A stretch of DNA of 33,660 nt, taken from Amycolatopsis thailandensis. GTDB taxonomy: Bacteria; Actinomycetota; Actinomycetes; Mycobacteriales; Pseudonocardiaceae. Below are positions 30,390 through 33,660 of this stretch, in pieces; within the stretch, counting starts at the first letter, position 1, and every line of letters begins with the position of its first letter. The translations under genes and the position numbers were made by a program. The notes beneath the pieces are model-generated. The model saw only the letters and a list, made by a program, of their open reading frames with translations. It was not told the DNA's origin and did not search any database. Where the stretch lies: contig NZ_NMQT01000149.1 in NCBI RefSeq assembly GCF_002234405.1, positions 1-33,660 of the forward strand, read 5' to 3'.

Positions 30390-32546
30390 ATGCGAAGATC
30401 ATTGATCCGCGACAGGAGACCGGCCAGGAGCGTCGCCCTCCTGACCGCGGCGACCGTGCTGTGCGGCCTGCTCACCCCGTCCACCGCCTACGCCGCGCCC
30501 TCGGCACCGCCGAGTCCGACCGCGGACGCGCCCGGCAGGCCCGTCCCCGAGGCACCCGTCCCCCGGGAAAGCCCGAGCGCCCAGGCGGCCGAACTGCCCA
30601 CCGCGACCGAACTCGAAAAGGTGCGGGCGGTGTTCGAGATCGAAGTCGGCGAAGCCACCAAGGAATGGCGCGACGCCACCGACACGAATTTCGTCTTCAA
30701 GGTCTACGACAAGATCAACGCGGCGAACTTCCCCGTCACCAAGGCCGAGGCCTACCGGATCTACAAGGTCATGCTCGACAACGCCACCGCACCCGACGCG
30801 ACGGCGTTCATCCGCACCGGCGTCTTCGATTTCGCCGCCCGGGATCGCGTCGAACGACAGCGCCGCCAGGAAGCCTGGGACCGGACCGTCCAGCTGCGCC
30901 GGGAGATCCTGATCGACGTCGACATCGTCGACTTCGACGACGTCATGCTCAACGACAACGACCAGATGTTCGTCTACAAGGTCCACCAGAAGGCGAAACC
31001 GGAACACCCGAAACTCAAGAAGGGCGCCTTCGACGCGTTCGGCGGCGACGCGGCGGTGTGGAAGGACTTCATCGAGAACAAGATGAGGGTGCTCCACCAC
31101 CAGGATCAGCTCGACTACCTCGACCGGCTGAACCAGGAGAATCAGGAGGCCGCCCGCCGGGAAGCGGCGAGGATGGCGAAGAAGGACGCCTGCGACAGGG
31201 TCCCCCTCATCGCCGTCGCGGCCTGGCTCGACCTCGCCGACGACGATTTCCTCCGCGAACTGCTCAAGACCCCGGAACTCGCCGATCCCGCGCACCGCGA
31301 GATCAAGAACGCGGCGGGCCTCGCCCTCGCCGGGGTAGCGGCGGACTGGGACCGGTTCATCCGGACCGGGGTCACCGAAGCCCGCGCCAGGGACGACGCG
31401 AGGGTTCTCCGCGAACGGGAGGAGGCCGACCGGCAGAAGGTCCGTGACCTCAAGGCCAAGGCCGACGCGAGCAGGCTCCGCCCCCGGCTCGCCGCGGCGG
31501 CGGCCGAAGTCGCCGCGAACGGCACCTGGGACCAGGTCAAGGACTTCCTCGCCAAAGGCCAGTACACCGTTCTGGAACAGGCGTTCGCCGGAGTCACCGC
31601 CGGCAGGCGAGGCTGGCATGTCCGCAGTGCCGGCGGCGACGCCTGGGCCACCCCGGGAACCCAGCCGTCGAACGCCGTGACCGCACCGCTGGGTGACGCC
31701 ACCTGGAAGATCGTGCCCGGGCTCGCCGACCCGAACTGCTTCTCCCTGGAATCGGCCACCCGGGTCGGCAGCTACCTGCGCATCGCGCCCAACCTGCGTG
31801 TCCAGCTGGCGGGCAACGACGGCACCGACGGCTACAAGCTCAACGCGACCTGGTGCGCCAAGCCGGGCAGGGACGGCAGCGCGGCCAACGTGACCTTGGA
31901 GGCGAAAGCCCATCCCGGCCGCTACCTGCGCCAGTACTGGGGTGAGCTCTGGGCGGCCAACGGCCTGAGCAAGGAGAACAACTTCGACACCGACGGGAAC
32001 TTCGCCGCCGACATCAGCTGGATTCCCGTGGGCCCCAATCCCTGGATCACCACGAAGATCGACGAGCGCTGGCTCAACGAAGACTGGTGGGGCTGGAACG
32101 GGCTCGGTCCGCAGACCCAGGCCGAGAACATCTTGAACGGCATCCGGTACAAGCGCTTCCAGAAAGGCGGCGGCTTCTGGTCGGCCGAGTACGGGGTGAA
32201 ACGGATCCTCGAACCGATGCTCACCAAGTACCTCGAATCCGGCGGCCGCAGCATCCCCGGTTTCGTCCCCCGCGAGGACACTCTCTACCTGCCCGACGGG
32301 CAGGGGATGTGCAATCACTTCCCCGGCCCGAGATCCATCTATTACCACCCGAGTATCGGGCCGAAGCTGATCTACGGAGCCATTTTCGACCGCTGGGCCG
32401 GGCTGGGATACGAACGGAGCAGGCTCGGCTACCCCACCTCCGATGAAATGGATTACCCCGGTGTACCCGGTAAACGCGTGAGCTACTTCCAGAAAGGCAG
32501 AATCGAGCACACCCCCTCGGAAGGCGCGAAAGAATACTACAACTGA
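30390..32546 (+). CDS. Secreted ALF repeat-AbfB-LGFP protein (copy 2)
   Basis: This 718-residue paralogue of the preceding gene has a signal peptide (1 to about 35, ending AYAAPS), a Pro-rich linker (36-65), and ALF-type helical repeats (about 75-400). Shared blocks include EIEVGEAT, NFVFK, TKAEAYRIYK and AFIRTGV. An AbfB-like domain follows (about 407-547; GLADPNCFSLES, GSYLRIAPNLRVQLAGNDG, YLRQYWGELW). LGFP-type repeats end the protein (about 589-710; FWSAEYGVKRILEPML, IYYHPSIGPKLIYGAIFDRW, SRLGYPTSDE). Compared with copy 1, the loop between the domains carries an extra Trp/Asn-rich insertion (NEDWWGWNGLG), suggesting a different ligand. The start is ATG 30390 with AAAGG upstream. Confidence 0.88.
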   Translation: MRRSLIRDRRPARSVALLTAATVLCGLLTPSTAYAAPSAPPSPTADAPGRPVPEAPVPRESPSAQAAELPTATELEKVRAVFEIEVGEATKEWRDATDTNFVFKVYDKINAANFPVTKAEAYRIYKVMLDNATAPDATAFIRTGVFDFAARDRVERQRRQEAWDRTVQLRREILIDVDIVDFDDVMLNDNDQMFVYKVHQKAKPEHPKLKKGAFDAFGGDAAVWKDFIENKMRVLHHQDQLDYLDRLNQENQEAARREAARMAKKDACDRVPLIAVAAWLDLADDDFLRELLKTPELADPAHREIKNAAGLALAGVAADWDRFIRTGVTEARARDDARVLREREEADRQKVRDLKAKADASRLRPRLAAAAAEVAANGTWDQVKDFLAKGQYTVLEQAFAGVTAGRRGWHVRSAGGDAWATPGTQPSNAVTAPLGDATWKIVPGLADPNCFSLESATRVGSYLRIAPNLRVQLAGNDGTDGYKLNATWCAKPGRDGSAANVTLEAKAHPGRYLRQYWGELWAANGLSKENNFDTDGNFAADISWIPVGPNPWITTKIDERWLNEDWWGWNGLGPQTQAENILNGIRYKRFQKGGGFWSAEYGVKRILEPMLTKYLESGGRSIPGFVPREDTLYLPDGQGMCNHFPGPRSIYYHPSIGPKLIYGAIFDRWAGLGYERSRLGYPTSDEMDYPGVPGKRVSYFQKGRIEHTPSEGAKEYYN

Positions 32547-32564
32547 CGGGCGAGCCACCCGTGA

Positions 32565-32613
32565 CCCGAATTCCTTCTTCCCTGCTTTCAGCGCAGGAAA
32601 GAAGGAATTCGGG
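32565..32613. terminator. Long hairpin after the second ALF-AbfB-LGFP gene
   Basis: Twenty-one-base arms (32565-32585 and 32593-32613, CCCGAATTCCTTCTT...) pair with one mismatch around TTTCAGC. It lies 18 bp after the stop and separates this gene from the next, which appears to have its own promoter. It is a likely terminator. Confidence 0.7.
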
Positions 32614-32662
32614 CACCCTTTCAGCGCATGACATATACACTGGCGACAGCATGAATGTCTTC

Positions 32663-32717
32663 TTGCCACCGAACCGTGATCACTTGTACGGTCGGAGAAC
32701 CGAGGAGCTACTGGGGG
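32663..32717 (+). promoter_or_regulatory. Candidate promoter and ACTGGGGG leader of the last ALF gene
   Basis: TTGCCA (32663-32668) and TACGGT (32687-32692) are 18 bp apart. CACTTGT (32681-32687), then 22 nt, then ACTGGGGG (32710-32717) repeats the arrangement found before the gene at 27078. GGAG (32733-32736) provides the SD for GTG 32744. Confidence 0.45.
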
Positions 32718-32743
32718 CTCTTCGCTGAAGCTGGAGACAATTC

Positions 32744-33660
32744 GTGCGAAGATTCGGATTGACAGTCGCCGTCTGCTTTTCCTTATTCGCGACCGGGTTA
32801 CCGGTATCCGCGGAAGCCGCGCCGATATCCGCCACGCGACAGGCGGCAGCCGCGGAAGCCGTGCGCGCAAGCGCGGAAACGCCACCGCTGCACCCGGAAT
32901 GGGATGGCAGGACAGGGCTTTCCGAAAGGAATATCCCGCCGTCGTTGCGACAGATCGTCGTCGACAACGCGGAACTCCATGAGGATGTGGAGGTCCGTGA
33001 AGCGGCCACCGCGGCCTTGGCGGCGGGTGACGCCGCGATCGCGGCGTTCCTCGACACCGGACTGGACCAGGCGGAGCGGCAGGCGGCACAGCGCAAGACC
33101 GAAACCGCCACCAGGAACCGGACGGCGATCGAACCGCTCCGCGGTACCGGCGGGCAGTATCTGCGCGCCGAGGTCGATCGGGTACTCGCGGGAAGCGACG
33201 TCGACCGCGAACAGTTCCTCGCCTACGGCAAGGTCATCGCCGAGCAGCGGGACGCGGAGACTTCGCAGTCGGCGCGCGACCGTGCGGCGGAGAACCGTGC
33301 CAAGGTGCAGATGCTCACCGGGGCCGGTGGCCCGGAGGTGCGGAGGGCCGCTCAAGCCGCACTGGACGCCGGCGACGACGCGATCACCGCGTTCCTCTCG
33401 TCGGGATACCTGGTCGCCGCGAAGGCCGACGCCGACGAGCGCGAACGGCTCGTCAAGGCGGAGGAAGACCGCCGCCGCGCGGCCGAGGCCCTGTCTGACC
33501 TGGCCAAGCGGGCCGCGCGGGCGAACGAGGCTCGCCGGGTCCTGATGGTGGCGCACGGTGACGGCCTGCGTGCCCTGCAGCGTTCGGCGAACGCGCTGGT
33601 GGCCGGCGGGAACGAGGCGCGGAAGGCCGCGCAGATCCTGGCGGCCAACACCGCGGGCGG
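32744..33660 (+). CDS. Secreted multi-ALF-repeat protein, 3' end outside window
   Basis: 305 codons are visible and the gene continues past the right edge. A signal peptide (VRRFGLTVAVCFSLFATGLPVSAEAAP) is followed by clear ALF repeats of about 40 residues: EVREAATAALAAGDAAIAAFL, LRAEVDRVLAGSDVDREQFL, EVRRAAQAALDAGDDAITAFL and LQRSANALVAGGNEARKAAQ. They are linked by charged helices with RAAENRAKVQ-type segments. These are closer to the canonical ALF pattern than those of the upstream genes. The start is GTG 32744 with GGAG seven bases upstream. The C-terminal domain, which would decide between wall-binding protein, hydrolase or toxin carrier, is not visible. Confidence 0.85.
   Translation, partial: MRRFGLTVAVCFSLFATGLPVSAEAAPISATRQAAAAEAVRASAETPPLHPEWDGRTGLSERNIPPSLRQIVVDNAELHEDVEVREAATAALAAGDAAIAAFLDTGLDQAERQAAQRKTETATRNRTAIEPLRGTGGQYLRAEVDRVLAGSDVDREQFLAYGKVIAEQRDAETSQSARDRAAENRAKVQMLTGAGGPEVRRAAQAALDAGDDAITAFLSSGYLVAAKADADERERLVKAEEDRRRAAEALSDLAKRAARANEARRVLMVAHGDGLRALQRSANALVAGGNEARKAAQILAANTAG

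Noticed and set aside
30191..31447. 418-codon plus-strand frame overlapping the second ALF-AbfB-LGFP gene
   Set aside because: Composition is almost all Arg, Gly, Pro and Thr, and it overlaps a clearly better gene in another frame.
30399..33089. 896-codon minus-strand open frame opposite the ALF genes
   Set aside because: It is antisense to two well-supported secreted proteins and has the Arg/Pro/Gly/Val-biased composition typical of GC-rich shadow frames; no recognisable domain.

Overview
The window looks like a stretch of high-GC actinomycete chromosome, most likely Pseudonocardiales and Amycolatopsis-like (inference). Supporting signs are GTG/TTG starts, apparently leaderless genes, a PimB'-type phosphatidylinositol mannosyltransferase, a BsaP-type biotin synthase auxiliary protein, SulP-carbonic anhydrase fusions like mycobacterial Rv3273, and secreted ALF/AbfB/LGFP proteins. 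As I remember them, the nad/bio block resembles M. tuberculosis Rv1589-Rv1596 and the pimB'-NlpC/P60-exonuclease/UvrC block resembles Rv2188c-Rv2191.

Left part (1-9.4 kb). A mycosin-like subtilase, cut by the left edge, has lost the Asp, His and oxyanion Asn of its active site. Next come overlapping nadA-nadB-nadC (de novo NAD synthesis) on the minus strand. Divergent from nadA is a Nudix-fold regulator (NrtR/NdnR type) with a broken Nudix box, and a perfect inverted repeat lies between them. A Lon-N-terminal-domain protein and an M48-type metallopeptidase converge on a 53-nt perfect palindrome. A DUF2567-like membrane protein, bsaP and bioB follow.

Middle (9.4-18.9 kb). bioD and bioA are separated by two tandem paralogous SulP-STAS-carbonic anhydrase fusions. 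Immediately upstream of bioA, on the same strand, lie a cytochrome P450 and an SRPBCC protein. A uridine-kinase-like protein with a defective P-loop is divergent.

18.9-26.7 kb. The pimB' mannosyltransferase is followed by an NlpC/P60 cell-wall hydrolase with a long structured leader (possible c-di-AMP riboswitch). Then come a small Cys-rich protein, an AbiEi/DUF559-like gene bracketed by two copies of a palindromic repeat, a coiled-coil NYN-domain protein, a DnaQ-exonuclease/UvrC-like fusion and a stand-alone Lrp/AsnC ligand-binding domain.

Right part (26.7-33.66 kb). Four consecutive plus-strand genes encode secreted proteins made of ALF-type helical repeats. The middle two add an AbfB (arabinofuranose-binding-like) domain and LGFP repeats. 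The last gene runs off the window. Several share an ACTGGGG leader motif, and an extra copy of the leader has no such gene directly behind it. This locus is the best candidate for an undescribed system, perhaps acting on the producer's own arabinan-containing wall (hypothesis).

No rRNA, tRNA, CRISPR array or transposase gene was seen. Functions come from motif recognition by eye; no database search was run.
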